In this document: in pieces, positions 8,323 to 16,053 of the stretch | How the letters are laid out: every line of letters starts with the position of its first letter | Numbering within the stretch: the stretch's first letter is position 1 | From: Agromyces sp. CF514 | Lineage (GTDB): Bacteria; Actinomycetota; Actinomycetes; Actinomycetales; Microbacteriaceae | Direction: 5' to 3' | DNA length: 64,000 nucleotides | Assembly: GCF_900113185.1 (NCBI RefSeq) | Contig: NZ_FOZD01000001.1 | Location: forward strand, 1,736,001-1,800,000 | Made by a program: the position numbers and the translations under genes | The notes under the pieces: generated by a model | The model's input: the letters and a program-made list of their open reading frames with translations, nothing else | What the model was told of the DNA's origin: nothing | Databases searched by the model: none

Positions 8323-9179
8323 GCCTCACGAGTACCGCGGCGTCTGCCGGACTCGCCCGCGGACGCGTCGAACTGCGGCAGGCGTTCAGCGGGGCCGAGC
8401 TGGTCGGGCAGTGCCTCTGGCCGCTCGTGACCCTCGTCGCGGTCTTCCTCTTGCGCGACGTGCCGATCGGCGACGGAAGCGGCACCGGCGGCGGCGCCAC
8501 GCTCGACACGTACATCCTCCCCGGCGCGCTCGGGATGTTCGTGGCGCTCGGCATGCTGCTCGTGGTGCAGCAGCTCGCGGCCGATCGCGAGGACGGGTCG
8601 CTCCTGCGCGCGAAGGTCACGCCGAACGGCATCCCCGCGTACCTGCTGGGCAAGCTCGTGCAGATCTCGGCGACGATCGTCGCCTATCTCGTGATCGTGC
8701 TGGTGCCCGGGTTGTTCTTCGTCGACGGGCTGGCCCTCGACCGGCCGGGTTCCTGGCTGACGTTCGCGTGGGTCGTACTGCTCGGCCTGATCGCCACGCA
8801 GGGCGTCGGGGCCGTCGTGGGATCGCTCGTCCCGAGTTCGCGTGCGGCCGGGTACGCGTCACTGCCGATCCTCGGGCTCATCGCGATCTCGGGCGTCTTC
8901 GCCCCGATCGCGGCGCTGCCCGCGTGGCTGGCCTGGATCGCCCAGGCCTTCCCCGTCTACTGGCTCGGCCTCGGCATGCGCTCGGCGCTGCTTCCCGACT
9001 CGGCCGCCGCGCTCGAGCTCGGCGGCACGTGGCGCCCCGTCGAGACCGCGCTGGTGCTGGGCGCCTGGGCGATCGCCGGCCTCGTGCTCGCCCCGATCGT
9101 GCTGCGGCGCATGACCCGCCGCGAGTCGGGTTCGCGCGTCGCCGAGCGCCGAGAGCGCGCCATGCGGCGCATCGGCTGA
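8319..9179 (+). CDS. ABC-2 type permease
   Basis: 286-residue membrane protein with about six hydrophobic segments, the membrane partner of the ATPase just upstream. It has the ABC-2 feature of a short amphipathic stretch after the second helix (ADREDGSLLRAKVTPNGIPAYLLGKL) and a conserved loop near AALPAWLAWIAQAFPVYWLGLGM. Start is GTG at 8319, overlapping the ATPase stop by four bases. It is the last gene of the operon; a strong 15-bp hairpin follows at 9222-9255. Confidence 0.9.
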   Translation: MSLTSTAASAGLARGRVELRQAFSGAELVGQCLWPLVTLVAVFLLRDVPIGDGSGTGGGATLDTYILPGALGMFVALGMLLVVQQLAADREDGSLLRAKVTPNGIPAYLLGKLVQISATIVAYLVIVLVPGLFFVDGLALDRPGSWLTFAWVVLLGLIATQGVGAVVGSLVPSSRAAGYASLPILGLIAISGVFAPIAALPAWLAWIAQAFPVYWLGLGMRSALLPDSAAALELGGTWRPVETALVLGAWAIAGLVLAPIVLRRMTRRESGSRVAERRERAMRRIG

Positions 9180-9221
9180 GCGAGCGGATGCCGCGGCGAA
9201 CGCGGATACCCCGGCGAACGC

Positions 9222-9255
9222 GGATGCCCCGGAACCGAGCGGTTCCGGGGCATCC
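9222..9255. terminator. Bidirectional terminator with 15-bp perfect stem
   Basis: GGATGCCCCGGAACC (9222-9236), four-base loop, then its exact complement (9241-9255). It lies between convergent genes ending at 9179 and 9279, so it can serve both. The ends of the stem are the genome motif GGATGC/GCATCC. Two degenerate GCGGATRCC copies sit just upstream (9185-9220). Confidence 0.75.
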
Positions 9256-9278
9256 GGTGCGTGCGGGTCGCGACGCGC

Positions 9279-9899
9279 CTAGCGGATCGTCTTGCGCGCC
9301 GTGATCTGTCCGGTGTCGAAGCCGAGCAGGTGCAGGCCGCCGTGGAACCGGGCGTGCTCGACCTTGATGCAGCGGTCCATGACGACCGTGAGGCCCTGCT
9401 CCTCGCCGTAGTACGCGGCATCCTGGTTCCAGATGCCGAGCTGCACCCAGACGGTCTTCGCGCCGGCGGCCACGACCTCGTCGATGACCTGCGGGATGTC
9501 GCTGCCACGACGGAACACCACGACGATGTCGGGCACCTCGGGCAGGTCCTTGAGGCTCGCGTAGGCGGGCTGGCCGAGGATCTCGGTCTCCATCGGGTTC
9601 ACGAAGTAGAGGCGGTAGTCGCTCGACTGCTGCAGGTACGTGCCGACGAAGAAGCTCGAACGCTGCGGCTTCGGCGAGGCGCCCACGATCGCGACCGACT
9701 TCGCCGCGTTCAGGATGCGCAGGCGCGCCTTGGCGTCGGGTCCGACCCAGGTGCGCTGCGACTTCAGCAGCTTCGCGAGGGGCGAGTCGGCGGGCAGGTC
9801 GCACGAGAGGCCGTTGACGAGGCGCACGGTCTCGGTGTCGGATGCCGCGGCATCCGTGGCGGTGGTGCTCGTGGTCTCGGTGTCGAGTGCAGTGCTCAT
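9279..9899 (-). CDS. CoA-binding (YccU-like) protein
   Basis: 206-residue protein with a Thr/Ser/Ala-rich N-terminal 30 residues, then a CoA-binding Rossmann domain (about 60-190): KSVAIVGASPKPQRSSFFVGTYLQ, then VFRRGSDIPQVIDEVVAAGAKTVWVQLGIWN and a C-terminal MDRCIKVEHARF. This is the YccU/CoA-binding-domain family, whose role is not established. It overlaps metY by four bases (9896-9899), a pairing that suggests a part in sulfur amino-acid metabolism or acetyl-group handling. An exact GGATGCCGCGGCATCC palindrome (9840-9855) lies inside its coding sequence, where it encodes Asp-Ala-Ala-Ala-Ser. Confidence 0.85.
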   Translation of the reverse strand: MSTALDTETTSTTATDAAASDTETVRLVNGLSCDLPADSPLAKLLKSQRTWVGPDAKARLRILNAAKSVAIVGASPKPQRSSFFVGTYLQQSSDYRLYFVNPMETEILGQPAYASLKDLPEVPDIVVVFRRGSDIPQVIDEVVAAGAKTVWVQLGIWNQDAAYYGEEQGLTVVMDRCIKVEHARFHGGLHLLGFDTGQITARKTIR

Positions 9900-11191
9900 C
9901 GTGCTGCTCCAGTCGCGGCCGTGAGGGCCTGGTCGAGGTCGTCGATGATGTCTTCAACGTCTTCGATGCCCACGCTAATCCGCACGACGCCCGGAAGCAC
10001 GCCCGCGTCGACGAGCTGCTGCTCGGTGAGCTGCGCGTGCGTGGTCGACGCCGGGTGGATGATGAGCGTCTTCGCGTCGCCGATGTTGGCGAGGTGCGAG
10101 GCGAGGTTGACGGACTCGATGAGCTTCTGGCCGACGGCGCGGCCGCCCTTGACCTCGAAGCTGAAGACCGAGCCGGGGCCCTTGGGCAGGTACTTCTGCG
10201 CACGGTCGTGGTGCGGGTGGTTCGGCAGGCCGGCCCACCAGACGTTCTCGATGCGCGGGTCGGACTCGAGCCACTCGGCGACCGCGCGGGCGTTGTCGAT
10301 GTGCGCCTGGATGCGGTACGGCAGCGTCTCGACGCCCTGCGCGAGCAGGAACGCCGAGTGCGGGGCGAGGGCCGGGCCGATGTCGCGGAGCTGCTCGGCG
10401 CGCAGGCGCGTGAGGAACGCGTACTCGCCGAAGTTGCCCGACCACTCGAGTCCGCCGTAGCTCGGCACGGGCTGCCCGAACAGCGGGAACTTCTCGGAGT
10501 GCCAGTGGAAGCGGCCCGACTCGACGACGACGCCGCCGAGGGTCGTGCCGTGCCCGCCGAGGAACTTCGTGGCCGAGTGGGTCACGATGTCGGCGCCCCA
10601 CTCGATCGGGCGGTTGAGGTAGGGCGTGGCGATGGTCGAGTCGACGATGAAGGGGATGCCGTGCGCGTGCGCGACGTCGGCGAGGCCTTCGAGGTCGGCG
10701 ATCTCGCCCGACGGGTTCGCGATCGTCTCGACGAAGAGCGCCTTGGTCTTGTCGGTGATCGCGGCCGCGTAGTCGGCCGGGTCGGAGGAGCGCACGAAGG
10801 TCGTGTCGATGCCGAAGCGGCGGAGCGTGACATCCAGCTGGGTGATCGAACCGCCGTAGAGGTTCGCCGACGCGACGATGTGGTCGCCCGAGCCCGCGAG
10901 GCTCGCGAACGTGATGTACTGCGCCGACAGGCCGGAGGCGGTGGCGACGGCGCCGAGACCGCCCTCGAGGCTCGCGACGCGCTCCTCGAAGCTCGCGACC
11001 GTGGGGTTGGCCAGTCGCGAGTAGATGTTGCCGTACTTCTGCAGCGCGAAGCGCGCCGCGGCGTCGGCCGTGTCGTCGAAGACGAACGCACTCGACTGGT
11101 AGATCGGCAGGGCGCGGGCGCCCGTCACCTGGTCGGGGATGTTGCCCGCGTGGATGGCGCGGGTCTTGAAGCCGTATTCGCGGTCTGCCAT
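9896..11191 (-). CDS. metY: O-acetylhomoserine (thiol)-lyase
   Basis: 431-residue PLP enzyme of the Cys/Met metabolism family that makes homocysteine from O-acetylhomoserine and sulfide. It begins YGFKTRAIHAGNIPDQVTGARALPIYQSSAF, the MetY/MetZ signature, and has the PLP lysine in HSATKFLGGHG (near residue 205). The length and the insert after the active site match MetY rather than the shorter MetB. It is the first gene of a two-gene operon with the CoA-binding protein. No metX partner lies adjacent. A TAGCGT -10 element sits six bases upstream of the ATG, pointing to a leaderless message. No SAM riboswitch is visible in the 118 bases before it. Confidence 0.93.
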   Translation of the reverse strand: MADREYGFKTRAIHAGNIPDQVTGARALPIYQSSAFVFDDTADAAARFALQKYGNIYSRLANPTVASFEERVASLEGGLGAVATASGLSAQYITFASLAGSGDHIVASANLYGGSITQLDVTLRRFGIDTTFVRSSDPADYAAAITDKTKALFVETIANPSGEIADLEGLADVAHAHGIPFIVDSTIATPYLNRPIEWGADIVTHSATKFLGGHGTTLGGVVVESGRFHWHSEKFPLFGQPVPSYGGLEWSGNFGEYAFLTRLRAEQLRDIGPALAPHSAFLLAQGVETLPYRIQAHIDNARAVAEWLESDPRIENVWWAGLPNHPHHDRAQKYLPKGPGSVFSFEVKGGRAVGQKLIESVNLASHLANIGDAKTLIIHPASTTHAQLTEQQLVDAGVLPGVVRISVGIEDVEDIIDDLDQALTAATGAAR

Positions 11192-11197
11192 ACGGCA

Positions 11198-11203
11198 ACG
11201 CTA
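11198..11203 (-). promoter_or_regulatory. -10 hexamer TAGCGT of metY
   Basis: On the minus strand TAGCGT lies six bases before the metY ATG, so the transcript probably starts at the A of the start codon. No recognisable -35 at 17 bases. Confidence 0.4.
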
Positions 11204-11220
11204 GTCATGCCGCGCGGGGC

Positions 11221-11282
11221 CGCCGCCGGCATCCGTAATGCAGAGCAATCAGACCGCGAGGATGTCTCGGATGCCGGCGGCG
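11221..11282. terminator. 15-bp inverted repeat ending the upstream gene
   Basis: CGCCGCCGGCATCCG (11221-11235) is an exact inverted copy of 11268-11282, with 32 bases between. It starts 28 bases beyond the stop of the gene at 11310-12275. It again pairs the GCATCCG motif with its complement. Confidence 0.5.
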
Positions 11283-11309
11283 CGCCGCATGCGACGACGA
11301 CGCCGGAGA

Positions 11310-12275
11310 TCAGCTGAGCGTGAGGATCAGGTGCGGCAGCGAGACGAGGAAGTCGCCGCTCGCGCCGTCGAACGAGACCGACCCGCTGGTGGCCACGAAT
11401 TCGGTCAGCACCTCGACCTCGATCAGGATGAACTCGTTCGCGCCGACCGGGAACGCGCTCGCCACGAGGAACTCGTTGAATGCGATCGACGTGGCGTCGT
11501 CGTCGCCGAAGAAGTCCCCGGCCGCGCCGACGTCGGCGAGGATCTCGTCGTGCACGATGCCGTTCACGGCCGAGTTCGCCACCGACCAGACCGTCGTGCG
11601 CGCCCTGACCGTCGCGCGCGCCTCCGACCCCGAGATGAACCACGCGGCCACGCCGTTCCAGTCGGCGTCCGCCGAGACGTCGGCGTTCACGACCAGGCGG
11701 GCGCCCGCGTTCACGACGGCGGGGGTGCTGCGCGGGTTCTGCCAGAGCGTGAAGAAGCTCAGCCGCCCGGTGCCCGTCTCGGTGACCGCGCCCGCGGAGG
11801 CGTCGAAGCGGTAGCGCGCCCAGCTGTCGAGCGACCCGATGCTCGAGTCGGCGAGCGACCCGGCACCCGCGAAGGTGCGGATGAAGGTGGGCCGGTCGAG
11901 GATCACGTTCTGCGATCCGGGATCGACGGGGAGCACTGGCGTCAGCTCGGCCAGGTGCGCCCCGATGCGCGTGGATGCCTCGACGGCCGCCCGGTGGCCG
12001 GCGGCGGCGCGGGTGCGACGCTCGCCGGAGCGATGCTCGGCGAGGGCGTCGAGCGCGTCGGCGTCCGTGCCGCCCTTCGCGAGCACCGAACGGGCGAGCC
12101 AGGCGCTCTCGCGATCCGCGTCGGCTCGTTCCCTCGCGTCCTTCGCCGACGCGGCGGTCGGCGGGGCCTTCGCCTCGGCCGTCTGCTCGATGAAGGCCTC
12201 GAGCTCCTCGTTCGAGGGCGGATTCGTTGGCGGGTTCGACGGCGTGTACGACGGCGTGCTCGATGACGTGTCCAT
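11310..12275 (-). CDS. Hypothetical protein with helical N-terminal and beta-rich C-terminal parts
   Basis: I do not recognise this 321-residue protein. Residues 1-30 are Ser/Pro/Thr/Asn-rich and disordered-looking. Residues 30-105 are Ala/Glu/Arg-rich and helical. Residues 115-320 alternate short hydrophobic and polar stretches (RLSFFTLWQNP, ARLVVNADVSADADW, EFILIEVEVLTEF, FLVSLPHLILTLS), which suggests a beta-sandwich. There is no signal peptide, membrane segment or clear catalytic motif, so it is probably cytoplasmic or released. Codon use matches neighbours. It stands alone with its own terminator. It could be a lectin- or jelly-roll-like domain protein, but that is a guess from residue pattern. 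Confidence 0.65.
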   Translation of the reverse strand: MDTSSSTPSYTPSNPPTNPPSNEELEAFIEQTAEAKAPPTAASAKDARERADADRESAWLARSVLAKGGTDADALDALAEHRSGERRTRAAAGHRAAVEASTRIGAHLAELTPVLPVDPGSQNVILDRPTFIRTFAGAGSLADSSIGSLDSWARYRFDASAGAVTETGTGRLSFFTLWQNPRSTPAVVNAGARLVVNADVSADADWNGVAAWFISGSEARATVRARTTVWSVANSAVNGIVHDEILADVGAAGDFFGDDDATSIAFNEFLVASAFPVGANEFILIEVEVLTEFVATSGSVSFDGASGDFLVSLPHLILTLS

Positions 12276-12412
12276 GGCGACCTCCCCGATGGCCCGTCGT
12301 CGTCGACGGCGGTGCGGACGAGGCCGATGCTAGACCTGCGCCGTCGCGGCGTCCATCGTGTCCGGACGCCGGATGTCGCGGGCGCGCGCGCGGCGGTGGC
12401 TACGCTGATCCG

Positions 12413-12709
12413 ATGATCCTCGAACATGCGCTGCTGCCCGTCATCCCTGGTCTCGAGCCCGAGTTCGAGGCCGCGTTCGACGAGGCGAGGCACATCATCG
12501 CGTCGATGCCCGGATTCGTCGACCTGACGCTCTCACGCGGTGTCGAATCGCCGTCCACGTACCTGCTGCTCGTGAACTGGGAGAGCGTCGAGGCGCACGA
12601 GGTCGGCTTCCGCCTGTCGCCCGAGTACCAGCGGTGGCGCTCGCTGCTGCACCGCTTCTACGAGCCGTTCCCCGTGGTGGAGCACTTCGCCGAGGTGCAC
12701 CGGGCGTGA
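12413..12709 (+). CDS. Antibiotic biosynthesis monooxygenase (ABM) domain protein
   Basis: 98-residue dimeric alpha+beta barrel protein. It begins MILEHALLPVIPGLEPEFEA and shows the ABM pattern with PGFVDLTLSRGVESPSTYLLLVNWESVEAH and a C-terminal FYEPFPVVEHF. Members include heme-degrading and quinol-oxidising enzymes and many of unknown role. The ATG at 12413 was chosen because it gives the exact family N-terminus; it follows a TACGCT -10-like hexamer by six bases. The stop codon lies within the first copy of a 17-base direct repeat (12708-12724, 12728-12744). Confidence 0.85.
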   Translation: MILEHALLPVIPGLEPEFEAAFDEARHIIASMPGFVDLTLSRGVESPSTYLLLVNWESVEAHEVGFRLSPEYQRWRSLLHRFYEPFPVVEHFAEVHRA

Positions 12710-12744
12710 TCCCGGCGGCACCGGCCCGATCCCGGCGGCACCGG
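12708..12744. repeat. Two direct 17-bp repeats, period 20
   Basis: GATCCCGGCGGCACCGG occurs at 12708-12724 and again at 12728-12744, starting at the stop codon of the preceding gene. It is GC-rich and could fold, but no clean terminator stem is evident. Confidence 0.6.
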
Positions 12745-12816
12745 GCCTGATCGCGTCTGCACAGGGCTTGAACAGGATGCTTCGCTAGTCTTTCGGGAGC
12801 GCCGCCACTGCGGCCT

Positions 12817-12860
12817 CCGGACGAGGGCACCCAGTACCCGGAACGCGACAAGACTGGCTC
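12817..12860 (+). promoter_or_regulatory. Guanidine-III (ykkC-III) riboswitch
   Basis: Conserved segments occur in the right order: CCGGACGAGG (12817-12826), TACCCGG (12835-12841), ACAAGAC (12848-12854). They match the guanidine-III aptamer as I recall it from the Thermobifida structure. CCGG 12817-12820 pairs with CCGG 12838-12841 (P1), and CCAG 12831-12834 pairs with CTGG 12854-12857 (P2 of the pseudoknot). The aptamer ends directly at the ribosome site AGGAG (12861-12865), which is 10 bases before the ATG at 12876, so control is probably at translation. The gene downstream is a Gdx-type guanidinium exporter, the expected target. Confidence 0.9.
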
Positions 12861-12875
12861 AGGAGTTGAGCAGTC

Positions 12876-13205
12876 ATGGCTTGGATCGTCCTCATCGCGT
12901 CCGGTGTCCTCGAGGCCGTCTGGGCCACCGCACTCGGCAAGTCCGAGGGCTTCACGAAGCTCTGGCCGTCGGTGATCTTCGGCGTCGCGCTCGTCGCCTC
13001 GATGGGCGGCCTCGCGTGGGCCATGCGCGACATCTCGACCGGCACCGCCTATGCCGTGTGGGTCGGCATCGGCGCGGCCCTGACGGTCGTCTGGGCGATG
13101 GTCACGGGCGATACGGATGTCTCGTGGGCCAAGCTCGCGCTGCTCGTCGGCCTCGTCGGCTGCGTCGTCGGCCTGAAGTTCGTCGACGGCGGCGCTGGAC
13201 ACTGA
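12876..13205 (+). CDS. gdx: SMR-family guanidinium exporter
   Basis: 109-residue small multidrug resistance protein with four membrane helices. The N-terminal GVLEAVWATALGKSEGFTKLW holds the essential helix-1 Glu and matches the Gdx/SugE subtype rather than EmrE/QacE. The middle carries AWAMRDISTGTAYAVWVGIGA, also Gdx-like. It works as an antiparallel dimer that exports guanidinium in exchange for protons. The guanidine-III riboswitch immediately upstream supports this assignment strongly. The gene is a single transcription unit, convergent with the YeiH-like gene. Confidence 0.95.
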   Translation: MAWIVLIASGVLEAVWATALGKSEGFTKLWPSVIFGVALVASMGGLAWAMRDISTGTAYAVWVGIGAALTVVWAMVTGDTDVSWAKLALLVGLVGCVVGLKFVDGGAGH

Positions 13206-13237
13206 CCCAAGGCCGACCCGGAGATCGACCCTCCCGC

Positions 13238-14218
13238 TCAGCCGAGCAGCACCGCGCCGTAGGCGAGCGTCGCGACGAGCGCCCACGACGTGAGCCCGAC
13301 CACGAGCGCGCGCCACCCCGTGGCGGCGAGGTCGGCGAACCGGATCGACGCGCCGAGCGCGAAGAGCGCCATGGCGAGCAAGGCGGTCTGCAGGGTGTCG
13401 GCGCTCGACAGCACGACCTCCGGCAGCGGCAAGAACGTCGCGAGCAGCACGGCGACCAGGAAGCCGACGATGAACAGCGGCACGATCGCCGGTCGCGGGC
13501 CGTCGGCGGCGACGTGGCGTCGTCGCTCGACCGCGGCGGTCACGGCGACCATCGGCGCGAGCATCAGCACGCGCGTGAGCTTCACGACCACGGCGATCGC
13601 GAGCGCGACGGGTCCGCCGATCTGGGCGGTGGCGACGACCTGGCCGACGTCGTGCACGCCAGCGCCCACCCAATGTCCGAACTGCGCGTTCGAGAGGCCG
13701 AGCGGATGCCACAGCGCCGGCAGCACGGCGATGGCGAGCGTGCCGCACAGCGTGACGAGCGCGACCGGCACCGCCTGGTCTTCGGGGCGTGCCCGCACGG
13801 TCGAGCCCATCGCCCCGATCGCGGAGGCGCCGCAGATCGCGAAGCCGCTCGCGACGAGCAGGGGCTGATGACCCGGCAGTCCGAGCGCCCGCCCGAGCCC
13901 GATGGTGCCCACGAAGGTGAGCACCACGACCGCGACGGTCGTGGCGATGGTCACCCAGCCGAGGTCCGCGATGTCGACGAGGCTGAGCTTCAGCCCGAGC
14001 AGCACGATTCCGGCGCGGAGCAGGCTGCGCGAGGCCGTGCGGAGGCCGGGTGCGAGCTGCCCGTCGAGCCATCGCTGCGCCGCGGGCACCTGGCCGACGA
14101 CGATGCCGATCGCGACCGCGGCGGTGAGCAACGGGAGCGCGGGCACGGCGAGGTGCACGAGCCACGCCGCGACGGCTGCGAGAGCCGCGACGGCGAGTCC
14201 CGGCATCCGTTCACGCAC
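13238..14218 (-). CDS. YeiH/UPF0324-family putative sulfate or anion exporter
   Basis: 326-residue protein with about ten hydrophobic segments. Family-typical motifs are ILLGLKLSL, SGFAICGASAIGAMGSTVRA (the inverted repeat half with the ICGASA core) and HDVGQVVATAQIGG. The family (YeiH, PSE1) is annotated as putative sulfate/sulfonate exporters; substrate evidence is thin. It lies immediately after the guanidinium exporter in convergent orientation, and upstream of an unrelated MBL gene on the same strand with about 50 bases between them. Confidence 0.88.
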   Translation of the reverse strand: MRERMPGLAVAALAAVAAWLVHLAVPALPLLTAAVAIGIVVGQVPAAQRWLDGQLAPGLRTASRSLLRAGIVLLGLKLSLVDIADLGWVTIATTVAVVVLTFVGTIGLGRALGLPGHQPLLVASGFAICGASAIGAMGSTVRARPEDQAVPVALVTLCGTLAIAVLPALWHPLGLSNAQFGHWVGAGVHDVGQVVATAQIGGPVALAIAVVVKLTRVLMLAPMVAVTAAVERRRHVAADGPRPAIVPLFIVGFLVAVLLATFLPLPEVVLSSADTLQTALLAMALFALGASIRFADLAATGWRALVVGLTSWALVATLAYGAVLLG

Positions 14219-14269
14219 GTGCTCAAGGCTATCCGGGGATCGCGTCGCAACCCGACCGCACGGGGCCGT

Positions 14270-14884
14270 TCACCGCACGGTCGGCCGCCACGGCTCGAGC
14301 ACGTGCGAGAGCCAGACCTCGGCCGGTTCCAGCGAGCGGATGAGCCGCTGCCCCTCGGTACGAGGCTCGTCGAGCTCGCCGAACCAGACGGCGCTGTCTC
14401 CGGCGATCACCACCGGGTGCTCGCCCGTCTCGATGACGACGATCTGCGAGCCCCGGGTATGGCCGGGCGCGGGAACCAGGCGCAGGCCGGGGAGCAGTTC
14501 GAACTCGCCGTCGACCGGCACGTACCGGACCCCGGGCTCGTCGACCCACTCGCGGATCGTGTAGTCGTCGAGGGTGCGGGCGTCTTCGAGCTCCCGACGC
14601 TGCACGTGGATCGGCGTGCCGGGGAAGCGGTGGTTTCCGCCGCAGTGGTCGAAGTGCAGGTGGGTGTTCACGATGAGGTCGACGCTCGCCGGGTCGAATC
14701 CCTGGTCGCGCAGCGGGACGATGCTGGGATCCATGTCGGCCACGGCCGGATGGAGCCGCGTGAACCCGGTGTCGACGAGCACGCGCGCGTCGGCGTGGTC
14801 GATGAGGTGCACGACGACGGGCATCGTCTCGCCTTCGACGTGCAGGTCGGCGACGTGCACGGGTATGACGGTCGTGGAGGTCAT
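14270..14884 (-). CDS. MBL-fold metallohydrolase
   Basis: 204-residue metallo-beta-lactamase-fold enzyme. The metal site motif is NTHLHFDHCGGN, with further ligands in PAPGHTRGSQ and IAGDSAVWF. The overall pattern resembles N-acyl homoserine lactonase-like and glyoxalase II-like hydrolases. The start overlaps the stop of the SRPBCC gene by four bases, making it the third gene of the ArsR-SRPBCC-MBL operon. The substrate is unknown; quorum-signal lactones or glutathione/mycothiol thioesters are family precedents. Confidence 0.87.
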   Translation of the reverse strand: MTSTTVIPVHVADLHVEGETMPVVVHLIDHADARVLVDTGFTRLHPAVADMDPSIVPLRDQGFDPASVDLIVNTHLHFDHCGGNHRFPGTPIHVQRRELEDARTLDDYTIREWVDEPGVRYVPVDGEFELLPGLRLVPAPGHTRGSQIVVIETGEHPVVIAGDSAVWFGELDEPRTEGQRLIRSLEPAEVWLSHVLEPWRPTVR

Positions 14885-15414
14885 CGTCGCGCCTCGACCG
14901 GGAAGCGCGCGGCGAGGGCGTCGAGCATCGGGCCGAAGCTCTCGACCATCTGGTCGAAGAACTCCTGCTCCCAGTCGGCGCCGGAGCCGAAGGCGCTGGT
15001 CACCACGCGAACCACGCACGTGCCTCCGGAAGCCGCCTCGATGAGGAACTCCGTCGCGATCGGGGTGACGAGCGGGAGCCCGTCGTACACCTCGGACAGC
15101 GGGACGCCGATGCTCTCGAACCACTGCGCCATCTCGGGCGCGAGGTCTTCCGGGTGTTCGGCGATCGGCCACGGCTCCTCGTAGGCGAATCGGCGACCGG
15201 GCGCGTAGTCGGTGACGGTGCCGACCGACGTGGCGTCGCCGAGGTCGAACACGACTTCGCCGCCGATGCGCGGCTCCAACCGTGTCGGCGCCATCCACGA
15301 GGAGATGCCGTCGGCGGTCGCGAGCACCTGCCACACCTCGTCGGGCGTCGCCGCCAGCTCGTACGTGCGTTCCATGCGGTGTTCGGCTCGGCCTGCGTCT
15401 TCGCGGTCGTTCAT
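14881..15414 (-). CDS. SRPBCC (AHSA1/START-like) domain protein
   Basis: 177-residue protein with an activator-of-Hsp90-homologue-like SRPBCC fold. It opens MERTYELAATPDEVWQVLATADGISSWMAPTRLEPRIGG and closes with an amphipathic helix EFFDQMVESFGPMLDALAARF lining the ligand pocket. Such genes commonly follow ArsR repressors in actinobacteria, as here: its start overlaps the ArsR stop by four bases. The function is probably binding a small hydrophobic ligand. The ATG at 15414 is inside the ArsR gene end and fits the coupling. Confidence 0.88.
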   Translation of the reverse strand: MNDREDAGRAEHRMERTYELAATPDEVWQVLATADGISSWMAPTRLEPRIGGEVVFDLGDATSVGTVTDYAPGRRFAYEEPWPIAEHPEDLAPEMAQWFESIGVPLSEVYDGLPLVTPIATEFLIEAASGGTCVVRVVTSAFGSGADWEQEFFDQMVESFGPMLDALAARFPVEARR

Positions 15415-15989
15415 GGCGAATCCTCCTTGGGTCGTGGGTACGACGAGACGGTCAGGCGGTGCGGGCGCCCCTCGTCGTGGTGGTACTTCGCGGCGAGGGC
15501 CGCGACGGCCGCCTGCAGGTCGGCGGCGAACGCCGCGCGATCGTCGGCGGAGGCGAATCCGATGACCGTGTCGACGGTCAGCGTCGGAATCCGCGCGCCG
15601 GACCCGGCCGAGTCGACGATGCCGCCGATCTCGGACACGGTCCGCGCGTTGACGGCGATCAGGTACGCGGCGGACAGGCGGTCGGCGACCTCGTCGGGGT
15701 CGGCGGCGCTGTGCTGCAGCACGCCCGGCGCGACGACGAGCCGGCGAGCGGAGCGACGGACGAAGCGCTCGCTGATGCCGCCCCACGCGCGCGTCTCGGC
15801 GGGCTCGACCAGCCCGTGGGCCTCGAGCGCCTTGAGGTGGTAGTTCACCTTCTGCCTGGTCGATCCGATCGCCGCCGCGACGGTCGTGGCGGACCCCGGC
15901 TCGGCCAGCGCCTCGAGGATCGACGCGCGCATCGGGTCGAGCGCGACCTCGACGGCCGCAGGGTCCGCGAGTACTCGCACCTCGTCCAT
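15411..15989 (-). CDS. ArsR-family transcriptional regulator
   Basis: 192-residue regulator with an N-terminal winged helix: VALDPMRASILEALAEPGSATTVAAAIGSTRQKVNYHLKALEAHGLVE. The C-terminal part (about 85-190) is a helical/alpha-beta ligand or dimer domain found in the longer ArsR-like regulators of SRPBCC operons. ATG 15989 was chosen because upstream in-frame codons would run through the promoter and operator. It heads a three-gene operon and probably represses itself through the CTTGACA palindrome at 16005-16026. Confidence 0.88.
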   Translation of the reverse strand: MDEVRVLADPAAVEVALDPMRASILEALAEPGSATTVAAAIGSTRQKVNYHLKALEAHGLVEPAETRAWGGISERFVRRSARRLVVAPGVLQHSAADPDEVADRLSAAYLIAVNARTVSEIGGIVDSAGSGARIPTLTVDTVIGFASADDRAAFAADLQAAVAALAAKYHHDEGRPHRLTVSSYPRPKEDSP

Positions 15990-15995
15990 GCGCTC

Positions 15996-16026
15996 ACTGT
16001 ACTTCTTGACAGTAAAACTTGTCAAG
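15996..16026 (-). promoter_or_regulatory. Promoter and operator of the ArsR operon
   Basis: On the minus strand TTGACA (plus 16020-16025) and TACAGT (plus 15996-16001) are 18 bases apart, and the ATG follows the -10 by six bases. An exact inverted repeat, CTTGACA (16005-16011) and TGTCAAG (16020-16026) with an 8-base spacer, covers the -35 and the spacer, an ideal position for repression. Confidence 0.65.
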
Positions 16027-16053
16027 AGTGGTCCGATGATCATCGTGTACAGA

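Noticed and set aside
11192..11309. SAM riboswitch or T-box before metY
   Set aside because: The gap is short, holds the terminator of the upstream gene, and the -10 lies six bases before the start, leaving no transcribed leader.
12708..12744. Second riboswitch or guanidine-II hairpin pair before gdx
   Set aside because: The two 17-bp direct repeats lack the ACGR loops of guanidine-II and overlap the preceding stop codon.
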